Positions 10,945-22,299 of a stretch of 64,000 bases of DNA are shown here, one piece after another (the stretch's first letter is position 1; every line of letters begins with the position of its first letter). The translations under genes were made by a program, and so were the position numbers. The stretch is from contig OZ038395.1 of the NCBI GenBank assembly GCA_964036045.1, forward strand, positions 11,079,298-11,143,297, written 5' to 3'. The notes under the pieces were generated by a model. It did not search any database. It saw only the letters and a list, made by a program, of their open reading frames with translations, and was not told the DNA's origin. Source of the stretch: Eutreptiella sp. 'Long Island Sound 2002' (Eukaryota > Euglenozoa > Euglenophyceae > Eutreptiales > Eutreptiaceae).

Positions 10945-11270
10945 TGGGGGATAACTTTCTGTCCGAAAATGATGATTTTACAGGGAGTTGGACATCCAAT
11001 GCCATACCTTGCGTTATGCTATGCGAACGACCCCAAGGGCCATGAGCAACGGATACTGAGCTCGCACATAACCCCACGTCATAGGCATATGGTCAGAGCT
11101 ACGATTCTCAGTTCATTGTTTTGACTTGCTGCACTGCAGTGCAAACAAGATCAGTGCCGAATGTTGCCTTGACCCCAACCGGGGGGGCGGGGCACATGGC
11201 GCCTGCCCCTGCGCTTCATCTAAATTAACCCTCTTCGAGGTGATTTTTCCGACCATTCTTGGACCCCCCC
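10945..11270 (+). repeat. dispersed repeat B, copy 1, interrupted
   Basis: Shares AAATGATGATTTTACA, GTTGGACATCCAAT and GCGAACGACC with 59640-59770, then the tail CCTGCGCTT to CTCTTYGAGGTGA. The two halves are split by repeat A at 11036-11170. Confidence 0.75.
11036..11170 (+). mobile_element. repeat A insertion with a GACCCCA duplication
   Basis: 135 bp absent from the 59.7-kb copy of repeat B. GACCCCA occurs just before (11029-11035) and just after (11171-11177), as a 7-bp target duplication would. Core words match 2575-2640 and 34926-35060. It has no coding capacity. Confidence 0.6.
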
Positions 11271-11389
11271 CCTAATGTTTTATGACACCCTTGGGGCCCC
11301 GAAAATGAATTTGGTGCCTTCGGCGCGCCGAACTTCATAGTGGTAGACAGACCATTTCTACAGCGTGTGCCCTCCAGAGCACCATCCCC

Positions 11390-12436
11390 CACCCCCCTTC
11401 CAAGTTAAAGACACATTTCTTGCATCCATCCCTACCGCACACATGTGAAGCAAGACGCGGTGCAAGGAAATGCGTAAAAAAGGACCAATTTCACTGAAGT
11501 ACATCGCCAAGCCACAAGAAAGTGGCATTGGGTCCCCGTCTCCGTCCGAAGGCACTGGCGCTGGCATTGTTTGCTGTCTTTGACGGCTCACGGCACTTAC
11601 CACACGGAGTGTAGGCCAGCCGACCTCCACATTTCGGCCATCCTTCAGGGGCCGTGAGCGTAAGGACCCCCAAACTCGTGGTGTGTCATTCATGTCCACA
11701 AAACCCACCGCCCCCTCCGTTTCTACAAATACACCGGCAAACATGTGCACAGGAATAGCCCAATCACGATACCAACAGGGCCATCCCAAAGGCACAAAGC
11801 ACACCTAAAGCCTCGGGTGATGCAGGGCCTTGTGCTGCCATGGCCTGCAACTCGTCCTCCTCCCCCGTGCCCGTGGTCCTCAACATCCTCCATCGCTGCC
11901 CGGGCCGGCCCCTGCAACCCCATATGAACAGCAACCCCACCATCACGAAGCACCGCTCCATGGGCCATGCAATGGTGCACGGTATCCCCCACGGCCCCCA
12001 ACACCACGTGGCCGTTCCTTTGACGGCCGAAGGGCCAGTGCCAAGCGACTGGTCTGGTACCACCGCCGTGGCCCTGGGGCTTTGTGTTTGAGGACTGGAG
12101 GATTTGTGGTGTGCGTGCGCGGCCGGTCGTGTCGCGGCGTTCACAGCGGTTGGCAGTGACTTGACGCCCATCGTGAGCACTGAGGGCGAGGGAGCGTTGT
12201 TGTGTGATACGAGAGCCAACACCAGAACAAGCACCACCGCCGTGTGAAGGGTCCAGCGCGGTGGCACTGCGCAACGGCTGTGCGGAGTGCGCACACGGCA
12301 CAGCGTCGCTGGCTGAGCACATGGCCTTAACATGACATGCTGCTGGCATTCCATGCTCAGAAACATCGGGGACAAGTGGAGGAGAGATCAACCTGAAGAG
12401 AGATATGCCTTTTGGCTGCAAAGCCTCCAGCTCCAT
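11390..12436 (-). CDS. possible small multi-exon hypothetical membrane protein
   Basis: Two minus-strand frames are open over 12436-11764. One has a signal-like hydrophobic run (VVLVLVLALVS) near its start, a second hydrophobic stretch (CFVMVGLLFIW) and a third near its end (VLCAFGMALLV). A GTATCG donor and a 57-bp intron would join it in phase to a second open block reading GFVDMNDTPRVWGSLRSR, which ends at a textbook GTAAGT donor (about 11598). Later exons are uncertain. No family is recognised and the correct frame is not settled. Confidence 0.25.
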
Positions 12437-12691
12437 GTTCAAGAACAGGGGCTGCTCAACACAGTTGGAGGTCGAGAACAACACACCACATCATACAGCA
12501 ACATCGAGCCCTATGTGAATGACTCCTAATTCGGAAAAGGTGAGCCAGGCACCGCACATCACAAAGAAAACACGCAACGTCACAGGAAGTCCTGCAACCC
12601 CCAGAGTAGAGAGGAGCGCACTGGCTACATCGGGGCCCCACTGTGGGAACGACTCAAGCTACACGATGCATGCCGTATCGGGCCACAGAAG

Positions 12692-12745
12692 GACAAGCAA
12701 GCTTTGAATAAACAGTGGCGAAAGGCCATTTGACCAGCAACAAGT
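12692..12745. repeat. dispersed 50-bp motif, copy 2
   Basis: Near-identical to 1999-2045 over AGCTTTRAATAARCAGTGGC and onward. As with copy 1, it lies just upstream of a minus-strand coding region (the candidate gene at 11390-12436). Confidence 0.55.
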
Positions 12746-13890
12746 TCTATTGACCCCCCTCACCCCCAATTACAAACGCGACTTCCCGCAGCGACACTTC
12801 GGAAGCGCATCCAAGTGGCACCTTCGGATTCAATTGGGTTGAGCGGGCGCACCCATACATCACAACCCATCCCAAGGATTGGGATAGGGGAAAGTGTGTG
12901 AAGAGTATCCAGGATTAGAAGAGAGAAAGAAATTGCACAACAAAAGGGGCTAAAAGCTTCCATAAACGATGCACAGAACACCATCATAGGACCATCAATA
13001 GACAATGGTGGCTGCTGAAATCAACGGTGCTGAGGAAGACACGAAGAATTATAGTGGTCACCGATGGTGGACGGAATGGACAGGGAAAAACGACCCTGAC
13101 ACAAACCCAAGATGGTAAGAAACAAACAAAATGCACACCAAGGCAGCCCACAACCTTAACCAAGCTATGCAAGAACATGAAGAGAAAAAAAACACTGATA
13201 CATCAATATACATCAATGTACGACGGTGGGTACCCAAAATCCAGCGTTTTTGGAAAATATACGTATATACATGTATATTTTTGATTTGACCAGTGGCATG
13301 ACCAGCATTTAATTATAGCTTGGGCACCGATGTTCTGTCGTTACGTCTTTATTGTGCCAGCAGCTGTGCCCATGCCAACTAGAACTCCACAGTGCATGTA
13401 CGAGTTGCGACGCACACCAAAAATAGTATCCGCACCAGTGCCCGTTTTATCAACTACGCTGTAGCCGGACATATCCAACGGTAGGACAATGATAACTCTG
13501 ATGACGAGCGACTATAAGCACCTGGGATGCCCCTGTTGATTCCCTGGCCCATTCTCTTGGACCCTTGCACTAATGCATGCGCGCAGTGCGCCCTACTTTT
13601 AGACTAAATCCCCCCCTGCATGAAGAGCCCCAAACACACCCTTTCCAAACGCTCTCAAAATTAGGCCACCCTAGCAAAACAGATGCAAGCTACCTTCCCT
13701 TCCCGTAAGACATCAGACATCATGCAAGATGGAAAAGGCCATGACCGGCGATGGTTGCCCCCCCCGACTGACAATTCCCATTTCTTGAGTGGCTTTGGGA
13801 GATCTTGCACCATAGGGGATGACCATCCCGGCCCCTCTCCACTGTAGCACGGGTTGCAGCGGGTGCATGACTTTGGCCTTGTGGACAAAC
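12746..13890. other. no recognisable gene
   Basis: Low-GC, mostly unique sequence. Only short ORFs. Confidence 0.4.
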
Positions 13891-13892
13891 CA

Positions 13893-15135
13893 CCCAAAGC
13901 ACCCATTGCCCCTTCAAGATGTACCTAGCTTCTTTGGCCCAAAGGAGACATCTCCATGGGCTCCATGGGATGTGGGCATGGTCCCCCAAAGGCTGTTCAT
14001 GAACACATATGGTCTCCAAGTGCTGTGTGTTCATCAAGGTCTACCTTTTGCTAGTAACATAGGTTGGGTAAGCTTTTCGGCGGAGGGGAATGTTTTCACT
14101 TTGCACTACACAACAGCCTCCACCACCTCCGTGACGCACCCTACTTGCCGAGCCTCTTCCTTGATCATTACTTCATATTCCGATCCATAATCACCAGCTC
14201 CGGGACGCTCTCCCTGCTTTTTCCCATATACCACACATAAAACACACTCATGTTGATGGGTAGCCTTCTAAACAAAACGCCCAAAGCACCCATTGCCCCT
14301 TCAAGACGTTCCCGACGGCTTCGGTGGTTCATCTCCATGAGGTCCATGGGATGTGGGCATGGTATCCCAAAGGCCGTTCATGAAACACATATGATCTCCG
14401 AGGGTCCATCAAAATTTACCATTTGCCAGACGGTCCTTAACGGAAAAAAAAAACTGTTCTGGAACATAGTTTTTTCAAAAACGACCGCATGTAGCTCATA
14501 TGTTCAACCATGGTTGGTGGCGATTGGCGGTTGGCGGCTGGTGGAGATTGCCGGTTGGCGGTTGGCGGTTGGCGGTTGGCGGCGGTTGGCGGCAGTTGGC
14601 GGCAGTTGGCAGTTGGTGATGGGTGGTTGGTGGCGGTTGGCAGCGGTTGACGGTTGGCGGTTGGTCGCGGTTGGCGGTTGGCGGCGGTTGGCGGTTAGCG
14701 GTTGGTGGTCCCTTGGGGCGGTCCTTAAGGACGGTCCTTAACAAAAAAAAAAATCTGGTCCCTTAAGGACCGCCCTGCCTTTTGCTAGTAACATCATTGT
14801 AAAAGTTGGGTATGCTTATCGGTGCAGAGGGATGTTTTCACTTTGCACTACACAACGGCCTCCGACCGCCCACGTGATGCACCCTACTTGCTGAGCCTCT
14901 TCCTGTGCATCATTATATCATATTCCAATCATGATCTTCCCTCCAGGATGCTCCTTTTGCCACTCTCCCCACTGTTTCCCATAAACCACACACAGGCATG
15001 TCTTTAGGTAGCCTTGGGGACAGAACACCCAAAGCATCCATTGCCTCTTCAAGATGAACCCGACGGCTTCTGTGGTCTGAAGGAATCATCTCTGTTAGGT
15101 CCATGGGATGTAGGCACCTCATAGGCACCTCATGA
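13893..15135 (+). repeat. tandem repeat D (about 370 bp, just over two units), interrupted
   Basis: The order CCCAAAGCACCCATTGCCCC, TCCATGGGATGTGGGCATGG, CCTTTTGCTAGTAACAT, GGGATGTTTTCACTTTGCAC, CCACACA recurs from 13893, from 14263 and in part from 15012. The second unit is split by the insert at 14428-14767. Confidence 0.75.
14428..14767 (+). mobile_element. repeat E insertion inside repeat D
   Basis: Absent from the first D unit at the matching place. Its edges carry ACGGTCCTTAA and TTAAGGACCG, an inverted pair. The inside has the same head, GGCGGTTGGC minisatellite and GGTCCCTTGGGGCGG tail as 2920-3076. The host words TACCATTTGC and TGCCTTTTGC on each side suggest a short, mutated target duplication. 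Confidence 0.6.
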
Positions 15136-15143
15136 GGTCCACC

Positions 15144-15235
15144 CCAAGATGAGCTGGCATAACCTGTTCATCATATGGTACTCAAGACAACCTCTTGGAA
15201 TCAAGGTTCAGTCCAATGCTACGATGAGCCGACAT
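15144..15235 (-). mobile_element. retroelement N, short truncated copy
   Basis: CAAGATGAGCTGGC, TACTCAAGA and CTCTTGGAATCAAGGTTCAG match the poly-A end of the copies at 18.1, 19.7 and 21.2 kb. No A/T tail remains. Confidence 0.55.
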
Positions 15236-15617
15236 GTCATTGACATGATGCACTTGTCTGCCTCAAGATGGCTCCAAGAGCATGAAGCATACCCCCGGTC
15301 ACCGAGGGATCAGTGGGAATTCACCTACAAGTGCTTGCATTGAAAAAGGGCCCACTGCCCAACAACACAGGATCCAGCCACCCGGATCAAACTGCTTCAG
15401 GCTAGTGTTCTTGGGCAGGAAAGGGTCCAGGGGGGAGCACTTGATGCAACTATTTGGCGACATTGACAAAAAAGGTGTTGTGTTGTTGTTTGAATTTGTT
15501 CTCTAGCACCGGGCACCTTGAGGATGTGCTTGTTTGGGACCACAAAGGGCCACAACGGTCCAAGGGTAGTTTGCAAGATCATGAAGTAGGCATTGTGTCT
15601 CATTAGGGAGAGGAGAT

Positions 15618-16376
15618 TGTTCCACAACCGAGGAACAAGCTAGAGACAAAGCTCTTGATGCCACGTGACATGGTACCCGAAATACTTCATCTAATCTTTG
15701 GGTATACACCCCTCCAAAGAGTTGGGATGCAGGATTTCGCCACGTGGGTGTGTTGTTCAGCCATAGTTGTGCGTGGCCAATCCACGGCGAGCGACTCGCA
15801 TGGGCCCCAGGGTTTTGGCCATTCCGATAGGAACACAAGCCTCCACACCAAGCATTGGAAAACGCGTGCATGCAGAGTTCCTTGGCAACTCACCCCACAC
15901 AGGTCGCATTGCACCATCGCCTTCTCCGATGGCGCGGGACATCCATGCCAGCACACGCATGGTACAAATACCCAAAAATGCTGGAAACACGATGGAATCC
16001 TCTTTTTTTTCATACATCAGGCCTGTGCTGAGTAGCAGAGAGGCGCTGGGGCTTACAATGCAGCTTGTGCTTAACCTACTATTGTTCTGGCATGGGTGTT
16101 GTTTGTTTTTTTTGCTTCCACCAATCCAATGTATGGCCCCATCTGGGTAGCAGAATTGTGGCTATGCCACGGTCCGTAATGGTCTGACTTGCCAGTCTGT
16201 CCGAGGCGTTGAGAAACACCCCTGGAATTTCCGGTATTGGTATATTCAACCATCAGGTTATACCTCCAGGCCACGCGTCATCTCTCGACGCTTTTCACCT
16301 TGAATGATATCTTTTGCCTGTTCCTTTCTCTCTCTCCATTCACTTCTCCTGTGCACTATGCTTCATCACTGTTCTG
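15618..16376. repeat. dispersed repeat C, long copy with an insert
   Basis: 15618-15675 (GTTCCACAAC to GATGCCACGTGACATGG) and 16115-16376 (CCAATCC to TCATCACTG) match 18525-18755 in order. The 440 bp between are absent there, so they are a likely insertion. Confidence 0.65.
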
Positions 16377-18046
16377 GCATGGGTGTTGTTGACACATACG
16401 GCAAGAAGACACAAGCAGTGAGCAAAGCAAGGCATCATTGAGGTCTCAATAACCATGTCTGTCGACGTACATCCATATCAGCTGCTGGGAGCCTGAAAGA
16501 GCAACCACCCTGGTGACCAGTACCAGTGTCAGCAAGTAATCGCCCCTTCCCTGAGGGAATCACAATGGTGAGGGGATGGCAGGCGGCGGGGGGATTAATG
16601 GCAGGAAGTACCCAAAACAAAAAATATCTGCCTTGATGGTCATTGGTCATACATCTGTGTGCAATGCTCAAGGAATGGTCCAAACAGGCATCACATATCC
16701 CTGATGAATTCATGCCAGCAGAATGAAGACCATTGGATGGCAGTTTTGAAAATGGTTAGGAGCGCAGTCCAAAGGCAGGGCATCGATGAACCTATGGACG
16801 CCGATCAAAAGTTTTGCTTGTGTTCACCCCCAACAACCACAAACCCCGTCCTGTGGCAGTACTCGGCACATACAAGCGTCCAATGCTCCGAACACCCCCG
16901 ACCTGCAAAGAACGGCACTGCACTCCTGATGAAGCTCAAACACTAAAATGGGGGTTTGTCTGGCTCAAGCAGAGCATGATGGAGCCAAAAGTTCATGGCT
17001 CTGCGCCTGGGCAACCGGTGCATCTTTTGTTGGCGCTAGACAGCGATAGTGGCCGTGCGGGCTCATGGTCGCTGCCTGGCAGCCCACTACAAAGCATCAG
17101 CTGAGGACAGGCACACAGCTGGGGGAGGCATGAAGCTGGAACCCCCCCCCCCCACACTCGAGTGCGTGGCACGAGTTGCACAGCACCCGGAGGAGACGGC
17201 TGAGGACAACAGGCCATGACGACCCTCTCAAGAGCTCCGAGAATTTCAGGGCCCACATGCCCTCACGGCCTATGGCCGACTCTACTGGAGGCCGTGGACT
17301 TAGACACGCAGCCCCCGCCAGCCCCCGCGGTCCGTTCTCTACACTGGTGTCGAGTCCCAACTCCGTCACTGCTGAGGCAAAACTAAAGTGATATGCTTGA
17401 CTTTAGATATCGCCCAAACGAATGACCAGCCTTGGAGGATGATTGCATGCGACACACAGATTGATGATGGTGGAGTACAATAATTTTGGAGTGCGGATAT
17501 GTTGGGTGTGTGTCTCGGGGGCAAGCACGCTGCCGTGGTACTGTTTAGTGTGCTGCAACCGCGGGCAGCACACTATGTTCCCTGGAAACACACTTCTTGG
17601 GCAATCTGAATGGCTGAACCACAGGGAGTCAAGAAGTAGGCAAGGTGGTAAGGGGACATGGCAGGTGGGCCAAGATGAGATTGGTGAATGAGGTTGTGGG
17701 AGACTTTCATTGCACAGCAGTCCCGCAAAGCTTGCATTATGAGCTGCACTGAAGGATAATGGCACAATTGGAACTGAATTGGAACTGGAAATTCTGAGCT
17801 TCGGTATGGACATGTCACGAATTACAGCACCACAGACCTCATGAAGCACAGTCATGGGCCCACTCCTTTTACTTCCAGCCTTCCCTTCAGGACCCACCGC
17901 ATCGTATGTCACACCGTCATAGGTTCTCCTGTTCCCAGGCACCAAATGGTCCTTAAGTGGCTCTAGCTCGAGGTTCTTCGCCTTCGGAACTGCAGAAAGG
18001 CGCCCAGTCGGCAATGTTCCCATGCCAACAACGTTCCCATTATTCT
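16377..18046. other. no recognisable gene
   Basis: Mixed sequence with a 13-base C run at 17142. The minus-strand frame from 18062 to 17403 is long for the region but has no family motif and no typical codon bias, so it was not called. Confidence 0.35.
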
Positions 18047-18065
18047 GCACACGGCCCGTCAAGAT

Positions 18066-18431
18066 ACTTTTTTTTTTTGGTGCTGACCAAGATGAGCTGG
18101 CGTAGCCAGCTCACTTCACAGTACTCGAGATGACCTCTCGGAATCAAGGTTCAGAGCTGTCCAGTGCCACGATGATCGCACAATGGACGTGGTAGCGGAT
18201 CTGACACGTAGTGAGGATTGGCTGAGTCTGAAACCAGGTAATGCAGTGGGAGGCTGCCACGCCCGCAGGCTTCCCAGTGTGCATGAGGCAGAATGACTGT
18301 AGGCTGAAAAGGACAGCAGTGTGAAGACTGAAGGGTGAGACGAATCAGCGGGTTGCATTTCATACACTATCAGCGACAGGAAGGGAGAGGGGGATGACAT
18401 TCGGGCACAGCTGGTCACTATTCGTATCGGG
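18066..18431 (-). mobile_element. non-LTR retroelement N, 366 bp, with 19-bp target-site duplication
   Basis: Read on the minus strand it ends in an A11 tail. GCACACGGCCCGTCAAGAT at 18047-18065 recurs with one change at 18432-18450, which is a target-site duplication. A tail plus variable 5' truncation among copies is the signature of LINE-type reverse transcription. It has no ORF of its own. Confidence 0.85.
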
Positions 18432-18524
18432 GCACACGGCCCGTCGAGATTCTTGTTTCGACTGGGGTCTTATCACTTGCAGTATGCCGTGACTCCAGCC
18501 CATCCGCGTTTGTCATGTGTCAGG

Positions 18525-18755
18525 AGATTGTTCCACAACTGTGGAACAAGCTACAGACAAAGCTCTTGATGCCACGTGACGCACCAATCCAAAGTACAAC
18601 CCCATCTGGGGAGCGGAATTGTGGCTATGCCACGGTCCGTAATGGTCTGACTTGCCAGTCTGTCCGAGGCGTTGAGTAACACCTCTGTAATTTCCGGTAT
18701 TGGTACATTCAACCATCAGGGTATGCCTCCAGGCCATGCGTCATCTCTCGACAGA
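18525..18755. repeat. dispersed repeat C, copy 2
   Basis: About 90 percent identical to 16115-16300 over CCACGGTCCGTAATGGTCTG and the TTCCGGTATTGGTA block. It ends at CATCTCTCGAC. Confidence 0.75.
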
Positions 18756-19045
18756 TGCTCTACCGGGAGAGGAGTTGTAGATGGTACCTGGTGGGCTCTG
18801 AGGCGTTACCATTCCCCCTGATTGGCTGTGGATGAAAGGGTCCACGGAAGAACCCCAGTACCCGCACCGCACGCGCACCGTGGCAGGTACTTCCCCTTGG
18901 TGCTGTGGCCATCCACGCCCAGGGGACAGAGTGTGTGCGGTGTGTGCACCATCCGCAATGGTGCGAAGGGATATCTGCATGTGATTAGTGTGGAAGGCAG
19001 GGGGTGCCGTAATGAGAAACTCGGAGTGTCCAATACGCCCTACGA

Positions 19046-19150
19046 TGGCAGTTGGTGGGTAACCGATGGTGGTTGGTGTGTAACCGATGGCGGTTGGCGG
19101 GTAACCGATGGCAGTTGGTGGGTAACCGATGGCGGTTGGTGGGTAGCCAC
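19046..19150 (+). repeat. 21-bp tandem repeat, five units
   Basis: Units are GATGGCGGTTGGTGGGTAACC with small changes. The same 21-bp unit is found on the other strand at 42648-42714. Confidence 0.9.
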
Positions 19151-19808
19151 CAAACATCAGAGAGTGGATGCCATAGTAAAACAAAAAAAAAAGGTGAGCG
19201 TCCTTAGGGCACCACCTGGTGGAAGGCGCTTCTGTCCTTGTTTGTGAGAAGGCAAAATGACAAGACAGACACCACTGTGTGGCCTTGAGACGTGGCTAAA
19301 GCAGCTGCTTAGGCCGCACTTGCAAGGAATGCAGAGGCCAGGCCGCACACATCCAGAGAGCCCCTGCCTGCTCCCAGAAGGTGACGGTGAACAGGGTAGT
19401 GAAAAGGGTGGACAGCTGTTCCCTTGAGCTGGTAGGATTCTTGGTTTCTTTTAGCTCGCGACCGAAGTTCCCCCAAGTGTCCGCCGAGCCTTCACAAAGC
19501 AGGTTAAGGGTCAGCGACAGGCCCGGGCTTGGGGGCAAGGCCAGGGTGCCCTGTCCTCTTCCCTGTCCAGGCAAGGCGGAGTGGCAAGAGGAACCAGTAG
19601 GATTCACCGACGGCAGTGGGCACTCAAACCACAGGTGATTGCCACTGACTCCCGTCAGTCAGAGTGTCACAGGATGAACCAGGTGTGACCCACAATCTCC
19701 GTTCACTTTTTTTTGCTGGTTCAGCCCAAGATGAGCTGGCGTAGCCGCTCACTTTACAGTACTCGAGATAACCTCTTGGGATCAAGGTTCAGAGCTGTCC
19801 AGTGCTAC

Positions 19809-20900
19809 CCCCCCTTGTAATAGCTATGCAAAACTACGAAATTAATACGGTCCCGACACCTACTGTAGCTTAGCCATAATCCGACGATGGCCGTCACCCC
19901 CGGTATCCCACCGGCAGGAAATCACTGTGCATGTGTCCAGCAAATGTGGCGGAGCTGCAGCCATCAATTGTCCAAACGCGGCGAAGCCGTGCCCATGTGT
20001 CCAGCAAAGCGGCGAAGCCGCCACTGTAGCTTAGACAAGGGTGTGGCTTGCGCGCAACACATACAACTACCGACACACACGTGAGTGAGTGCATGGTATG
20101 AGTGCACCTTAACCTCCGCCCACGTTCCCAAAGGCATGTAAACACAAGAAAGTGCTTGAGACATGAAACTTCAGGTTCACACCCATGTTCCTACAAGCAA
20201 TGAGGCATGAGAAGCCTACAACCATGCTCATCAGTGTCCATCCCCAAATGAGAATCAGAACCAGAACTTGAATCAGAATCAGAATTACCAAAATAGTTCA
20301 AATCCTCAAGCTCCGACAACTTCATCCCTTTGGGGAAGCAAAGACCCAGCACCACACATCACATCCCAGCAGCGTACGGCGTTCACTGGGTGCGTGCAGT
20401 GCACATGTGTGCGAGTGTGCCAAAGCACATCGCCAGGCTGACCACTGCCACTACTACAAGACCCAGCACCACACATCACATCCCAGCAGCGTACGGCGTT
20501 CACTGGGTGCCTGCAGTGCACATGTGTGCGAGTGTGCCAAAGCACATCACCAGGCTGACCACTGCCACTACTACAAGACCCAGCACCACACATCACATCC
20601 CAGCAGCTTACGGCGTTCACTGGGTGCATGCAGTGCACAGGCGTGTTATGAGCAGGAGGACTCATCACAAACATGACACAGCCCCTCTTTCCCTCTACAA
20701 TCGGCACACAATCACGTTCCGCTAGGTTTCTGACCATGAAAACTGTGGTCAGAAAACTCCAGAAAAATGACAGTCAGACCCAGACCCATGTCTTATGCGG
20801 CTGCACTACATTTGGTACCGAATCAAAATTACGTACCAAATCAATACGGTCCCTACGCCTACTGTAGCTTGGACAAGGGCGTAGCTTATACAAAGGGGGG
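19809..20900. mobile_element. nested TIR element, 1.09 kb, TA-flanked
   Basis: It interrupts retroelement N between CCAGTGCTA and TGATGATCCC. The ends are CCCCCCTTGTA and TACAAAGGGGGG, which are inverted, with TA on both sides. Near each end is a direct repeat, AATACGGTCCCGACACCTAC and AATACGGTCCCTACGCCTAC, followed by CTGTAGCTT. The right part shares GTGGTCAGAAAA and CTTAGACAAG words with element O at 5687-6201. No transposase was found. Confidence 0.7.
20339..20650 (+). repeat. 117-bp tandem repeat, 2.7 units
   Basis: ACCCAGCACCACACATCACA begins units near 20345, 20460 and 20577, each followed by GGCGTTCACTGGGTGC. It lies inside the nested element. Confidence 0.9.
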
Positions 20901-21194
20901 TATGATGATCCCACAATGGCGTGGTAGCAGTGTGACCCACAATCCCGTTCACTAGCAACCAGCACCCACTGTGCAGGCTGTGTTCGACTCACTTGACATC
21001 ACTGGAGAAGCCGCGCTATCATGGTGGTGCACTGAAAGCACAATGCACGCCGGCACAGGGGCTCAGGTCCTAGTCCTGAGTCCCACACTATGTTCCTTGC
21101 CAGTCGGCACGGGCTTGATCTCCAGTGGTGCCAGACTACTGTCATGTACAATCACTAGAATCGCAGGACAGTGTCAGTCTCTTCTTCTTCAAAT

Positions 21195-21483
21195 GTTTTT
21201 TTTGGGGGGGGGGGGTCAGACCAAGATGAGCTGGCGTAGCCCGCTCACTTCACAGTACTCGAGATGACCTCTCGGGATGAAGGCTCAGAGCTGTCCAGTG
21301 CTACGATGATCCCACAATGGACGTGGTAGCGGACCTGGCATGTAGTGAGGATTAGCTGAGTCTGAAACCAGGTGATGCAGTGGGAGACTGCCACGCCCGT
21401 AGGCTTCCCAGTGTGCGTGAGGCACAATGACTGTTGGCTGAAAAGGACAGCAGTGTGAAGACTGAAGGCCGCGATGAATCTGC
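21195..21483 (-). mobile_element. retroelement N, 289-bp copy with 16-bp target duplication
   Basis: CTCTTCTTCTTCAAAT at 21179-21194 recurs with one change at 21484-21499. The minus-strand tail is A8-9, preceded by a run of C. The body is about 90 percent identical to 18079-18340. Confidence 0.85.
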
Positions 21484-22121
21484 CTCTTTTTCTTCAAATC
21501 AAAAAAAAACCAGGGTGACGGCTCCCTCACCTCCCCGCAGGGAAAATCAAGGGCAGCCCTGGCTCCTTGCACTGTTTGGGAGCACCCGCCTCCTCGTTTT
21601 GAACCCAATGTTCCTTTCAGGCTGCGGCAAGGTCGAATGGGGACCAGCTTGCTCATCAAAGCCGGAAGCCCAAGTACTGACAGTGCTCAAGAACACGTGC
21701 GCGCTTTAATGGTATCACCCTCAGCCCTGGCCACGCGCACGTAGTCCATTCATGAATTCCACTTCGGGGTCGGCGGGGGGCAAGAACCCAGAACTCAAAG
21801 AGCTCTACAGACAAAGAACAGGGGTATCTCTGTGTATTAAACTGTTGTTTATTGCAGAAACAAGGGGCAAAGTGCGTTACTTTCCTGTGTAGCTTTTCTG
21901 TCACCCTTGTCATGCGTCACTTGTCACTCGTCATTCTGGGGGCGGGGGGGGGGGCGTACGCAGGTCACAAAACGCTCCACACATGCACGTCTTGGTATGC
22001 ATATGCAGCTATGTGGAGGCAGTTCCAATGATCCGCCTGGCCACACAACTGCTATGCTACCATCTCTGCTCGGTGAGCCAGTCAGGGCCGGGGAGGGGGG
22101 GGGGGCACTATGGCTAAGTGT

Positions 22122-22176
22122 TTGCACTGCGTGCGCACTGCGTGCGCACTGCGTGTGCACTGCGTGCATATTGCGC
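22122..22176. repeat. alternating purine-pyrimidine GCACTGCGTGC repeat
   Basis: Five near-copies of an 11-bp unit of GC/GT/CA steps. Related short clusters are listed under findings. Such sequence can adopt Z-DNA. Confidence 0.7.
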
Positions 22177-22299
22177 ACGCAGAGGCTAGGATACTCACCC
22201 AAGAATACCTGTCACCTGTTTACTAGAGGGAAGACTGAAAGGTGTCAATACCATAGGGTTGGCTAGGTGTCCATCGATACTTCTGGTTGTAGTTATAAC

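Larger units (their letters stand above)
19707..20929 (-). mobile_element. retroelement N, 5'-truncated copy with target duplication, split by a nested element
   Basis: GTGTGACCCACAATC plus eight more bases occurs at 19683-19706 and again at 20930-20952 with one base missing. Inside these lie T7 (minus-strand A tail), 19715-19808 matching N, then the nested element, then 20901-20929 matching the next part of N (GATGATCCCACAATGG). The N portion is about 130 bp. Confidence 0.8.

Noticed and set aside
14100-15000. Two similar 370-bp blocks as LTRs of a retrotransposon
   Set aside because: They are adjacent tandem units with a short insert that has no coding capacity, and no primer-binding site or polypurine tract is evident.
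20339-20650. CRISPR-like array
   Set aside because: Contiguous 117-bp tandem units without spacers, in eukaryotic DNA.
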